NCBI RefSeq assembly: GCF_022049065.2 | Contig: NZ_CP095743.1 | Coordinates: 3,797,001-3,861,000 of the forward strand | Length of the DNA stretch: 64,000 bases | Source of the DNA: Niallia sp. Man26 | GTDB taxonomy: Bacteria > Bacillota > Bacilli > Bacillales > Cytobacillaceae | Direction: 5' to 3' | Shown here: positions 18,186 through 26,977 of the stretch, piece by piece | Layout of the letters: every line of letters starts with the position of its first letter | How positions within the stretch are numbered: position 1 is the stretch's first letter | Notes under the pieces: model-generated | Databases searched by the model: none | What the model saw: only the letters and a program-made list of their open reading frames with translations | Told to the model about the DNA's origin: nothing | Made by a program: the position numbers and the translations under genes

Positions 18186-19460
18186 TTATGCTGTTTTTTT
18201 GAAAGTAGCATAATACTTATCTTTTTGTTTTGAATCAAAACGACCTTCCCATTTGGACATGACAACCGCTGCTAAAGAGTTACCTACTACGTTTACAACA
18301 GTGCGGGCCATATCAAGAAGTCTGTCAATACCTGCAATAAATGCTAAACCTTCTAATGGAATGCCGACAGTCCCTAACGTTGCCAGCAAGACAACAAAGG
18401 AAACGCCTGGTACACCAGCAATACCTTTTGATGTGACCATCAAAACGAGCACTAATGTAATTTGCTCTGTTATGCTCAATTCAATCCCGTACATTTGGGC
18501 AATGAACAAGGCAGCCAATGCTTGGTATAAAGTAGATCCATCCAGATTAAAGGAATAGCCTGTCGGTACTACAAATGATACAATATCTTTTGGACATCCG
18601 AATTTTTCCATCTTCTCAATAACCTTTGGCAAAACACTTTCTGAGCTTGATGTTGAATAAGCCAGAAGCATTTCATCCTTTAATACTTTCATAAGATGGA
18701 AAATGTTAATACCAACTAATTTTGCGATTCCGCCCAGTACAACGATGATGAAGAATATCATTGTCGCATATACTAAAATCATTAATTTTCCAAGCGGGAG
18801 CAGTGATTCAACACCGAACTTGGATACAGTAACACCAATTAATGCAAATACTCCAAATGGAGCAAATTTCATGATAAAGTTTGTTACCCAGAACATCGCA
18901 TCTGCTACACCTTCGAAGAAGGCAAGCACAGGTTTACCTTTATCTCCGATTGCAGCAACACCTAAGCCGAATACAACGGAGAAGAAAATAACCGCAAGCA
19001 TATCAGCTTCTGCCATCGCTTGGAAAATATTACTTGGAACAATGCTGACAAGGATATCCAGCATACCATGGCTTTGCACTTCCTCCGTCGTCTCCACATA
19101 CTGGTCGATATTTCCTTTTGAAAGGGAAGACATATCAATACCATTACCTGGTTGGAAGATATTTGCAGCAAGCAAACCTACGATAATAGCAATTGTTGTA
19201 ACAACCTCAAAGTAAATTAAGGATTTTCCGCCAAGCTTACCTAGTTTTTTGAGATCACCAGTGCCGGCAACTCCTATTACTAATGTAGAGATAATGATAG
19301 GTACAACAATCATTTTGATCATGTTAAGGAAGACAGTTCCGATTGGCTGTAAATATTTCTCTACACCAGGATTTCCGTAAAAAACTGCCCCAACAATGAT
19401 CCCCAGCACCAGACCAACAAGAATCTGGTAGGCTAAAGTAAATTTAAACTTTTTCTTCAT
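18186..19460 (-). CDS. DAACS family glutamate/aspartate (dicarboxylate):cation symporter
   Basis: Integral membrane symporter of the GltP/GltT/GltPh family, 424 aa with eight helices and two re-entrant loops. The serine-rich motif AYSTSSSESVLP (HP1) and the GYSFNLDGS segment that binds substrate and cation are both present. It takes up glutamate, aspartate or C4-dicarboxylates. It lies 139 nt downstream of a GlnK/GlnL-type two-component system on the same strand, which suggests that the system controls it. The exact substrate cannot be read from the sequence. Confidence 0.93.
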   Translation of the reverse strand: MKKKFKFTLAYQILVGLVLGIIVGAVFYGNPGVEKYLQPIGTVFLNMIKMIVVPIIISTLVIGVAGTGDLKKLGKLGGKSLIYFEVVTTIAIIVGLLAANIFQPGNGIDMSSLSKGNIDQYVETTEEVQSHGMLDILVSIVPSNIFQAMAEADMLAVIFFSVVFGLGVAAIGDKGKPVLAFFEGVADAMFWVTNFIMKFAPFGVFALIGVTVSKFGVESLLPLGKLMILVYATMIFFIIVVLGGIAKLVGINIFHLMKVLKDEMLLAYSTSSSESVLPKVIEKMEKFGCPKDIVSFVVPTGYSFNLDGSTLYQALAALFIAQMYGIELSITEQITLVLVLMVTSKGIAGVPGVSFVVLLATLGTVGIPLEGLAFIAGIDRLLDMARTVVNVVGNSLAAVVMSKWEGRFDSKQKDKYYATFKKTA

Positions 19461-19599
19461 TAATTTTCACCTCTTTTGTGTTAACCTTAACGAAAACAGT
19501 CAGGATACTACACATTATAAAGGCTACTTATAAAATCCGACAAAATCCTAAATTAATCGTAAATTTAATCTATCTAAATTTTTAAAATTATTAAATATT

Positions 19600-20493
19600 C
19601 TAGTGAGTTTTATTATATTTTTCCAAAGTTTCTAAGTACAGCACTTGAAGGAATTTCTTTATGTTAACCTTCACTTTTGCTGAATCGCCTTTTCCTTCTT
19701 GAATATGAATCATATGATTTCGTATTTCCTGAAAATCAAAATAGCGGGGAGCATAATACTCAAACTCTGGATTCGTATAATCAATGGCGCCAAGTGATGC
19801 CAAATTATTAATAGCCGTTAAAATGGTTCTGCGGATACGCTGCTCAATCGCCTTTGTTTCTTTCTTAACCTCAATGCCGGCTGCATTTCTAGCAGCAATC
19901 TTTTCATATAATTCCTTTAAAGGCGGCAGCTGCGGTGAATGTCCTCTTTCATTTACCAAATATTCAATGATAGAAACGATATCATCACTGCCTGCTTCTC
20001 CAATAATGCCCATATAGTTCAAAATAGATAAAACGATTTGGTTAACGCTTTGCGGCTTTTGCAAGGATGTGTTCGCAAGGCCAATATTCGCTAAAGACTC
20101 CTGTATTGTTAGCAGAGATTCCTTTAGCTTGCACTGCTCAACTAATTTCTTCAATATACTTTGCACTTCAATTTTGTTGATTGGCTTATGTATGAAAAAT
20201 TCTACTCCCTTTTTGTATGCCTCACCAACCATTTCTTTGTTTACAACTTGGGATATCATGACAAACTGTCCTTCAAAACCTTCTCTTTTAAGTTGATCTA
20301 TTGTTTCTATTCCGTCCATTTCCGGCATCAGCAAGTCTATTAAAACAACATCTGGATGCATGGTCATAATAGCAGTCAAGCATTCCTTTCCATTATCAGC
20401 CTCACCGATTGCCACACCGAGATCTTCCTCTTCAATAATATTCTTTAGCATGGTTCTGCTCGCCTTGTCATCGTCAACAATATAATAACGCAG
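19600..20493 (-). CDS. GlnL/YcbB-type response regulator (likely CTG start)
   Basis: Response regulator with an N-terminal receiver domain (IVDDD acidic pocket, phospho-acceptor Asp in VLIDLLMPEMDG, Lys in FIHKP) and a C-terminal YcbB domain ending NIKKFLQVLYLE. It is closest in pattern to GlnL of B. subtilis. The first ATG (20451) would remove the first beta strand and the DDD pocket. In-frame codons upstream encode RYYIVDDDKASRT, matching the family N-terminus, and a CTG at 20493 falls exactly where GlnL has its Met. There is no in-frame ATG, GTG or TTG there. A weak GTGAG lies 9 nt upstream and the kinase stop is 11 nt away. Confidence 0.85.
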   Translation of the reverse strand: MRYYIVDDDKASRTMLKNIIEEEDLGVAIGEADNGKECLTAIMTMHPDVVLIDLLMPEMDGIETIDQLKREGFEGQFVMISQVVNKEMVGEAYKKGVEFFIHKPINKIEVQSILKKLVEQCKLKESLLTIQESLANIGLANTSLQKPQSVNQIVLSILNYMGIIGEAGSDDIVSIIEYLVNERGHSPQLPPLKELYEKIAARNAAGIEVKKETKAIEQRIRRTILTAINNLASLGAIDYTNPEFEYYAPRYFDFQEIRNHMIHIQEGKGDSAKVKVNIKKFLQVLYLETLEKYNKTH

Positions 20494-20503
20494 AAATATC
20501 AGC

Positions 20504-21766
20504 TCACTTTCTTAAACATTGCGTTGGAATAGAAACCCGAAAAACCGCGCCATTTTCCGGTGCTTCTACTTGTATTTGTCCATTCAGTTTTTGGACTATT
20601 TCTTTAACATGGGATAAACCGATTCCTGTAGCAGCTACTCCCTTTTCATTGAATTTTGTTGTATAACCTGGTTCAAAAAGAATAGGGATATCCTCTTTTT
20701 TTATGCCTATTCCTGTATCCTCAATAACGAAGCAGGTTTGTCCTTCTGCTTCATATAAGTGAATTTTAATAACACCTTTGCCTTCAATTGATTCAACGGC
20801 ATTTGCTGCAAGATTATTTAAAAGCGCAAGCAAAGGGATATGCTTATCTGTTTCATAGTCTGAAGACAGCTTAAGCTGAAAGCTTATTGCTTTCTTTAAA
20901 AATTCCCCGTATTTTTCATTTGCCAAAATAACTAGCCGCAATAACTCGGAAAGGGTAAGACTCGTTTCCTTTTTCTGAGAAGTAACTTTCGAGATTCCTG
21001 CCAATACTCGCTGGGAGTCTTTTTTGACCTCATGGATTTCCTGGGCAATTTTCAATGCTTGAATACTTAATGACAGCTCTTCCTTCTTCTTTAATTTCTG
21101 GTAAAGTTCATAGCTTGATGCGGTTATCTTTTCAATATGATTCATTGATTTCTGCAAGTATAATGCTTCTGCATATAACTCTGAACCGACACCCAGCATT
21201 TCCTCTACTCGCTTTTTTTGTTCAGAAACAGTGATGGACGCAATTAACCCCGCAACAAAATAACTTCTGAATAAAGCTACTCCACTCATGAGTGCCCAGC
21301 TCCAAAAATCGACATTGATATTTGTTTCCATCTCATGACGAAGAAGCTGTTCAGCGCCATTACCTAGAAATTCAAAAAGAAAGGCCCATGCCCCCAAATG
21401 GAAGGGCATTGTTTTATATCTTTCCACTTTTATAAGATGAAAGCCAAAAGCATAGGTGAAATAAAAAAGAAAAGCAGGAATATGGCTAATTATGCTGTGG
21501 AAAAATAGCTCATCTCGAAAAACAACATCTTCCAATGTCCTAATAATTACAACTGTTAATCCTGTAATTGCCCCCGCCTTCAAAATGTTTTTAGGCAACC
21601 ATATTAAAATAAGCATAAAAAAAGTAATACTGCCTAAACCGAAACGAAATGCTTCTCCTTGGAAAGGGACAACTTTTACTTCACTTGCTATTGTAGTAAA
21701 AATCGCGATAAGTGCCACTACTGCCCAATTAGATGGGGGTTTGCTGAAAAGTTTAGTTCCAAACAT
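20504..21766 (-). CDS. Membrane sensor histidine kinase (GlnK/YcbA-like)
   Basis: Sensor kinase of 420 aa. Residues 1-200 hold about six hydrophobic helices, then comes a helical dimerisation region and a HATPase domain with N box NNLAANAVES, G1 DTGIGI, F box FEPGYTTK and G2 TGIGLSHV. It pairs with the adjacent YcbB-type regulator (11 nt apart). In B. subtilis the GlnK-GlnL pair responds to glutamine; here the downstream symporter suggests sensing of glutamate or a related compound (inference). The RBS is AGGAGATATCC before ATG. Confidence 0.9.
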   Translation of the reverse strand: MFGTKLFSKPPSNWAVVALIAIFTTIASEVKVVPFQGEAFRFGLGSITFFMLILIWLPKNILKAGAITGLTVVIIRTLEDVVFRDELFFHSIISHIPAFLFYFTYAFGFHLIKVERYKTMPFHLGAWAFLFEFLGNGAEQLLRHEMETNINVDFWSWALMSGVALFRSYFVAGLIASITVSEQKKRVEEMLGVGSELYAEALYLQKSMNHIEKITASSYELYQKLKKKEELSLSIQALKIAQEIHEVKKDSQRVLAGISKVTSQKKETSLTLSELLRLVILANEKYGEFLKKAISFQLKLSSDYETDKHIPLLALLNNLAANAVESIEGKGVIKIHLYEAEGQTCFVIEDTGIGIKKEDIPILFEPGYTTKFNEKGVAATGIGLSHVKEIVQKLNGQIQVEAPENGAVFRVSIPTQCLRK

Positions 21767-21928
21767 GGATATCTCCTAAAATATATCTAATTTATCTTTG
21801 AAAATGTTAATTATAGCATTCTCCAATATCTTTGCTGTTATTGCTATTATGGAATTTTTTTACGTCTCTGATTATGAAGGAGACATCCGTGTAACACTAA
21901 GAATATGAACCATAAGGAAGTGTAATTA

Positions 21929-22633
21929 ATGGATTTTTACCAAGGGAAAGAAACACTAACTGCTATTGAATGGATACTCCGCGCCATTATTGCATTTATA
22001 TTCTTAGTGATAATTGGAAGAATCTTAGGGCAGCGTACTATATCCCAATTACGGCTGATGGATTTTGTCATTGCATTGATGATTGGAAATATAGTTGCCC
22101 ATCCTCTTTCAGATGAAAAACTAGGACTTAAAGGTTCCATGCTGACAACGCTCGTTCTTGCTGTCCTTTATCTCGGCGGAACAAAATTAATACTGAAATG
22201 GCAATGGTTTCAAAAAATAATCAACAAAGAGCCCATTGTAATTGTTCAAAATGGAGAAATCGTCTATAAAGGGTTGAAAAAAGCAAGAATCTCCATTGAT
22301 GTCCTTCTTGAAGAACTGCGTGGAAAGCAAGTGGAAAACATAAAAAAAGTAGCATTAGCAGTCTGGGAGCCTAACGGAAATATGTCCGTGTTTCTTGAAC
22401 CGTTATACGTACCTCTTACCCAAGCTTCTCTCCAAATGACAACAGCTTCTTTTGACCTGCCTAAAACGATTATACGGGATGGTCACATTTGTGAAAAGGA
22501 ACTGGAAATACACGGAAAGAACGAAGAATGGCTAACGGACAATTTAAAAAGCTTATATCAAGCAGAGGTGAAAGACATCCTGCTTGCTACCATTGATAAT
22601 AAGGATAACTTAACCATCTTCTTCTATAGATAA
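21929..22633 (+). CDS. DUF421 (YetF/YrbG-type) membrane protein
   Basis: 234-aa protein with about three N-terminal helices (residues 15-80), including the family motif GRxLGQRTISQLRLMDFVIALMIGN, followed by a cytoplasmic domain with the second DUF421 motif KARISIDVLLEELRGK. Bacillus members such as YetF and YrbG have no firmly assigned function. RBS GGAAGTG lies upstream of ATG 21929. It is monocistronic and convergent with the next gene. Confidence 0.9.
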   Translation: MDFYQGKETLTAIEWILRAIIAFIFLVIIGRILGQRTISQLRLMDFVIALMIGNIVAHPLSDEKLGLKGSMLTTLVLAVLYLGGTKLILKWQWFQKIINKEPIVIVQNGEIVYKGLKKARISIDVLLEELRGKQVENIKKVALAVWEPNGNMSVFLEPLYVPLTQASLQMTTASFDLPKTIIRDGHICEKELEIHGKNEEWLTDNLKSLYQAEVKDILLATIDNKDNLTIFFYR

Positions 22634-22658
22634 AGGCCAGCTTATACTGCCTTTATCT
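22628..22658. terminator. Bidirectional terminator
   Basis: AGATAAAGGC (22628-22637) and its exact complement (22649-22658) with an 11-nt loop, between convergent genes; the T-tract is weak. Confidence 0.7.
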
Positions 22659-22662
22659 ATCT

Positions 22663-23343
22663 TTATTTGCTCGCCTTATCCCTTCGGTACAGGTCACGGC
22701 TTTTAAATCCTGCACCTAATATGACCTTCATCTCTTCCCGTCTCTTCTCCTTTGTTGTCTCCTGCTTTGCACTATAAACATAGCGGGCCCAATCCTTTTT
22801 GTATCCAGGTGTAAGAGATTGATAAAACGCAAGCAGATTTGGATCATCCTTTAAGTCTTTTTCAATTTGTGCCATATCCTCTATATAATCATCCACACAT
22901 TGACTCGCCTTTGTTGATGGTTTATTTTTTATTTTAGAGTCTTCCTTAAGGCCAACGACAGTAAATGTTTCATCCATGCCAACCATCCGACTGAATTTAA
23001 TATTGCTGCTGCCGATAAATCCATCCGCATCCGCTCCAAGTCCGCCCAATATTTCATCACGATGGATATAGGTTGAGTAAAGCTTATTGCCCTTTTTTGG
23101 ATAGGCAAAGAACAAGTAGCCGCCTTTGTTAAGATAGCTGTTCTTTACAACTTCCAAAGCAAGCTGTTTCATGGAATCCATATTAAATACGAAGGCAAAT
23201 ATCAAGTCGTAAGATTCCTCAGGCACCAGCTCTGTCCCATAATTTTTAAGCTCGTCCAAATACGCGCTATCTTGAGGCATATGCAGCACTGCTTTTTTTT
23301 CGTATTTATGTAAGTTAAGTTTATCTGTAATCGATTTAGCCAC
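22663..23343 (-). CDS. YdeI/OmpD-associated family protein with N-terminal DUF3052-like domain
   Basis: 226-aa cytoplasmic protein. The C-terminal part (AFYQSLTPGYKKDW, then AKQETTKEKRREEM) is the typical end of the YdeI/OmdA family. The N-terminal part (KAVLHMPQDSAYLDEL, YDLIFAFVFN) resembles a degenerate small Rossmann-like DUF3052 domain. No biochemical function is established. The start is GTG 23343 with AAGGAGT 10 nt upstream. Confidence 0.75.
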   Translation of the reverse strand: MAKSITDKLNLHKYEKKAVLHMPQDSAYLDELKNYGTELVPEESYDLIFAFVFNMDSMKQLALEVVKNSYLNKGGYLFFAYPKKGNKLYSTYIHRDEILGGLGADADGFIGSSNIKFSRMVGMDETFTVVGLKEDSKIKNKPSTKASQCVDDYIEDMAQIEKDLKDDPNLLAFYQSLTPGYKKDWARYVYSAKQETTKEKRREEMKVILGAGFKSRDLYRRDKASK

Positions 23344-23390
23344 TGCTTTCTACACTCCTTACTTATAAGAATAAATACAATTAAACAAAA

Positions 23391-23427
23391 GAAGTGATGC
23401 TGCCCTCATTATAGGCAGCATCACTTC
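23391..23427 (-). terminator. Terminator of selO
   Basis: Fourteen-base-pair perfect stem GAAGTGATGCTGCC with its complement and a 9-nt loop, just after the selO stop. The U-tract is poor. Confidence 0.75.
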
Positions 23428-23451
23428 ATATATGCAAGGCATTACAGATGT

Positions 23452-24915
23452 TTAAGTGCCGCAGTAAGTCTGGTACGGTGCTTTCAGCGCAGGCAGCTCT
23501 GCATACTCAGCCTGCTCTGGAGTATGCGCATATGGTTTGGTAATGACAGCCACAAGCTTCTCCATAACTGTGTAATCACCACGCTCAACCGCTGCCTCTA
23601 ACGCTTCCTCCACCCGGTGATTTCTAGGAATAACAGCCGGATTACTTTTTCGCATCAGCTCATCTGATTGAGCCTTTGTTTCCTCCTGCCTGTTGAGCCT
23701 TTCCTGCCAGCGCTTATGCCACTGCTCGTATTCCTCGCTTACCAGCAATGCAGAATCATCCTTTTTAGAAAAGGTAAGTGTCAGGAATGTATTTGTGTAA
23801 TCTGCTTGATATTTCTCCATTAAATCAAGAAGACTGTTAACTAAAGCTTCGTCTTCCTTCTCCTCATTAAAGATTCCAAGCTTTGCCCTCATTCCAGCAA
23901 GCCAATTCTCTTTATACATATCCATATAGCCTGATATTTTTTGCTGAGCCATCTCAAGTGCAACAGCATCATCTTCATGAAGGAGCGGCAACAGACTTTC
24001 TGCTAACCGGGCTAAGTTCCAGCCGCCAATTACCGGCTGGTTTCCATAAGCATAGCGGCCCTCCACATCAATCGAGCTGAATACGGTGTTAGGATTATAA
24101 ACATCCATAAACGCACAAGGTCCATAATCAATCGTTTCGCCGCTGATTGTCATGTTGTCTGTATTCATGACACCATGTATGAAACCGACAAGCTGCCATT
24201 GAGAGATAAGCTTAGCCTGCCTCTTAATCACTTCCTCAAGCAAAGCCAGATATCGGTTCTCTTCTTGTTCCAGCTCAGGGTAATGTCGTTTAATTGCATA
24301 ATCAGCAAGAGAACGAATATCGTCTACAGTTCCCCACTGAGCAGCAAATTGGAAGGTCCCAACACGAAGATGGCTTGCTGCCGTTCTCGTTAAAATGGCA
24401 CCAGGCAGCCTTGTTTCACGAAGGATGCGCTCACCTGTTTTCGTTACCGCCAGACTTCTCGTTGTCGGGATTTCAAGCGCATGCATTGCTTCGCTGATAA
24501 TATACTCCCGAAGCATTGGTCCGACTGCTGCACGACCATCCCCACCGCGGGAATACGGTGTCCGGCCTGAGCCTTTCAGCTGAATATCAATCCTCTCTCC
24601 AGCTGGAGTAATCTGCTCTCCCAAAAGGATGGCACGACCATCTCCAAGTCTGTTAAAATAGCCGAATTGATGACCTGCATAAGCTTGAGCCAGTGGATCT
24701 GCTCCGTCAGGACTGACATTTCCGGCGAAAACCTCTGCGCCCTCTTGTTTTTGAAGCTCTTGAACATTTAATCCTAAATCTGCTGCTAGTCTTTCATTGA
24801 AAAAGATAACCTTGGGAGCTGCTACTGGGGTCGGCTTTGTTCTAGTAAAAAACATTTCTGGCAGTTGAGCATAGCTATTATCTAAGTTCCATCCAGCTTC
24901 ATTGCTTTTTGTCAT
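23452..24915 (-). CDS. selO: Protein adenylyltransferase SelO (YdiU)
   Basis: Pseudokinase-fold enzyme that transfers AMP from ATP to protein Ser/Thr/Tyr; in other organisms linked to redox stress. It is 487 aa, with the family blocks [56 protein letters not shown] and DYGPCAF. It ends YQTYCGT, the Cys-containing C-terminus standing where eukaryotic SelO has selenocysteine. The ATG has AGGAGATATC just upstream. It is monocistronic with its own terminator. Targets are unknown. Confidence 0.95.
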   Translation of the reverse strand: MTKSNEAGWNLDNSYAQLPEMFFTRTKPTPVAAPKVIFFNERLAADLGLNVQELQKQEGAEVFAGNVSPDGADPLAQAYAGHQFGYFNRLGDGRAILLGEQITPAGERIDIQLKGSGRTPYSRGGDGRAAVGPMLREYIISEAMHALEIPTTRSLAVTKTGERILRETRLPGAILTRTAASHLRVGTFQFAAQWGTVDDIRSLADYAIKRHYPELEQEENRYLALLEEVIKRQAKLISQWQLVGFIHGVMNTDNMTISGETIDYGPCAFMDVYNPNTVFSSIDVEGRYAYGNQPVIGGWNLARLAESLLPLLHEDDAVALEMAQQKISGYMDMYKENWLAGMRAKLGIFNEEKEDEALVNSLLDLMEKYQADYTNTFLTLTFSKKDDSALLVSEEYEQWHKRWQERLNRQEETKAQSDELMRKSNPAVIPRNHRVEEALEAAVERGDYTVMEKLVAVITKPYAHTPEQAEYAELPALKAPYQTYCGT

Positions 24916-25062
24916 GATATCTCCTTTTTAACGAAGTAATATTCTTTACTAATGTTTACATCCATACACTTATTATACTGTTAGCTAGGAGTGTTAGCTT
25001 TGATTCTGGCTTATTAATTGAAATAACTTACACGGATGCTTTATTCCTATAATTCACCCACC

Positions 25063-25096
25063 AAAGAGGCCGCCTTTTGGCAGCCCCCTTTTTTAT
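25063..25096. terminator. Stem-loop after the pyruvyl transferase gene
   Basis: Nine-base-pair stem (25066-25074 with 25079-25087). The strong T-tract is on the plus strand, whereas the neighbouring genes run on the minus strand, where the tail is only CUUUGG. It is probably a weak terminator for the minus-strand gene. Confidence 0.5.
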
Positions 25097-25097
25097 G

Positions 25098-26126
25098 TTA
25101 GTTCGCGAAGAAATCCTTTAAAGGCTGGAAATCGTCTGTTAGCTGAACACGATTCGGCTCTGCCTGCATAAGCTGCTCAACCAGCTTTTCCAGCTCACTA
25201 ATATTCTGTGTATCTGTATATTCAATGAAGTTTAGCCCATGAAGCCAGTCTGTATAGGAATGCTTTGCTTTGCCGTAACTATTACCGAATACTAAGCATG
25301 GGGTTTTGGTAATGATGGAAAAAATCATCGCATGTAATCGGTCTGTTATTACTATTTTGCTCGAACCGATTTTCTCGAGTGTTTTCAGAAAATACTTCTC
25401 TCGTTCATCATAATCAATCATATCTACTTCTGAGAGCACAGTATCTGTTCGCTCCACAGGACCCTTTTTTTCTGCCCATGCCATCAATTCAGTAATAAAA
25501 TTCTCATCGGTCACTTTTTCCTTATCTGCCCTTAATATAAACAATACTCCATCTCTGTCCAGCTCTTTCGGCACGATATCAAGGGAAAGAACCATATCTG
25601 GTGTATAAATAACATTCGAATCAAATGTTTCTTTAACAACATCAAGAGTTTGTGACTCTCTTGCCGCAATCGTTAAATTTCGGTTTTGATGATAGGCATC
25701 TTGGGATTTTTTCTTTTCCTCATTACCTGCCTCGTTGTCTTCAAAATAAACAGATTGTGGAAGGGAAATGGTTTTATAGTCCTTAAATACTTCAAATACC
25801 TTCCGTCTGTCTTCTTCAATTTCCAAATACAGACTGCCGAGATTTCCTCCGCCTGTAAAGCAAACTATATCATCTTCCTTGATTATCTCTTTGACTAGCT
25901 CTATCCCTTCTTCTGTTGCATAATCCATAATTTCAATATACTCATAATAAGGGAAATGATTTTTTATAAACTTTTCCTCCGCATAAGCAATCGCCTGATC
26001 ACCAATGTTTGTATAGCTTGGTGAACCGAATAAGAACACCTTTCTTTTGTCATTTAACAAAGCTTGCGAATCAACATTCGGTGCAATTCCCTTTACTAAT
26101 TTTCCTGTTAAAGTTTCTGTATTCAT
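25098..26126 (-). CDS. Polysaccharide pyruvyl transferase family protein
   Basis: 342-aa member of the PS_pyruv_trans family (CsaB, EpsO, YxaB type), which adds ketal-pyruvate to sugar residues of wall polymers or exopolysaccharide. Visible features are GSPSYTNIGDQAIAYAE at the N-terminus, CFTGGGNLG, RESQTLD, and TDRLHAMIFSIITKTPC near the C-terminus. The size and N-terminal pattern are closest to the stand-alone Bacillus protein YxaB. The start ATG 26126 has GGAGG 8 nt upstream; an in-frame TTG at 26141 overlaps the RBS. No other polysaccharide gene is adjacent, so the acceptor is unknown. Confidence 0.88.
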   Translation of the reverse strand: MNTETLTGKLVKGIAPNVDSQALLNDKRKVFLFGSPSYTNIGDQAIAYAEEKFIKNHFPYYEYIEIMDYATEEGIELVKEIIKEDDIVCFTGGGNLGSLYLEIEEDRRKVFEVFKDYKTISLPQSVYFEDNEAGNEEKKKSQDAYHQNRNLTIAARESQTLDVVKETFDSNVIYTPDMVLSLDIVPKELDRDGVLFILRADKEKVTDENFITELMAWAEKKGPVERTDTVLSEVDMIDYDEREKYFLKTLEKIGSSKIVITDRLHAMIFSIITKTPCLVFGNSYGKAKHSYTDWLHGLNFIEYTDTQNISELEKLVEQLMQAEPNRVQLTDDFQPLKDFFAN

Positions 26127-26523
26127 TGTTGCTACCTCCAATCAAACAAGTTGCTCATAGAAGCTCTTTACCCTTTAAGGGAGGAAATATGCATTTTTTT
26201 AAGAGGTGTGCTTTACTCGTTTTGATAATATATTAGTAAAATGTATCTATTTCCGACTAATTTTATTTACTTTCAAAAAAAGGAATGTTTATAATTACAA
26301 CTGGTTATTTAAATAGCTTTTTGATTATGGGTATTAATGTGATTAGATTAAGGCTTATTAGGGAAAAGAATGGTGAATGGATTGCTTTTCTCAACTGGCG
26401 GAACATATTTTAGAAGAATAATGTTCTCCGGTCTATTAGTCGTATAATCTTGACCATTTGTCCATATAATAAGCTATCAGATCATTCTATAACGATAAAC
26501 ATATATTGGAAGAAGGTAGAGGC
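26127..26523. other. Intergenic region between divergent genes
   Basis: About 400 bp of AT-rich sequence between the pyruvyl transferase (minus) and DoxX (plus) start codons, so it should hold two promoters. No convincing hexamer pair, operator palindrome or RNA element was found. Confidence 0.5.
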
Positions 26524-26940
26524 ATGGCTCATAATATCGCAATGGTAAATATCGGGCTTTTAATTATTCGCCTTGTAGTTGGCTTGACCTTTGTCGGGCA
26601 TGGTGCCCAGAAGCTGTTTGGCTGGTTTGGCGGTACTGGCATCACTGGAACTGGAAACTGGCTGAAGACGATTGGTCTTGAAAAAGGGGCGAGAGTTTGG
26701 GCAACCTTGGCAGGATTGTTCGAGCTTATCGGCGGACTCCTGTTTGCTTCAGGTGCTCTTACATGGCTCGGAGCAGCAATGATTGTCATCGTTATGATTG
26801 ATGCCATAATCGCTGTTCATGGCAAAAATGGCTACTGGATGACGGAAGGTGGATTTGAATACAATTTCGTCTTAATTGCAGTCGCTATTGGTGTAGCTTT
26901 AACTGGACCTGGTGACTACGTTTTATTCTATCAACCATAA
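26524..26940 (+). CDS. DoxX family membrane protein
   Basis: 138-aa protein with four hydrophobic helices and the DoxX signature RLVVGLTFVGHGAQKLFGWFGG, then GLFELIGGLLF. Family members include quinone-linked oxidoreductase subunits and the SodA/Sse-associated membrane complex of mycobacteria; no activity can be assigned here. The start is ATG 26524 with AGAAGGTAGAGG before it; an upstream in-frame TTG is discarded. It is monocistronic. Confidence 0.9.
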   Translation: MAHNIAMVNIGLLIIRLVVGLTFVGHGAQKLFGWFGGTGITGTGNWLKTIGLEKGARVWATLAGLFELIGGLLFASGALTWLGAAMIVIVMIDAIIAVHGKNGYWMTEGGFEYNFVLIAVAIGVALTGPGDYVLFYQP

Positions 26941-26945
26941 TACAT

Positions 26946-26973
26946 AAAAAAGCTGGCAGCCGCCAGCTTTTTA
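26946..26973. terminator. Bidirectional terminator
   Basis: AAAAAGCTGGC/GCCAGCTTTTT stem with a 4-nt loop, between convergent genes. Confidence 0.9.
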
Positions 26974-26977
26974 TTTA

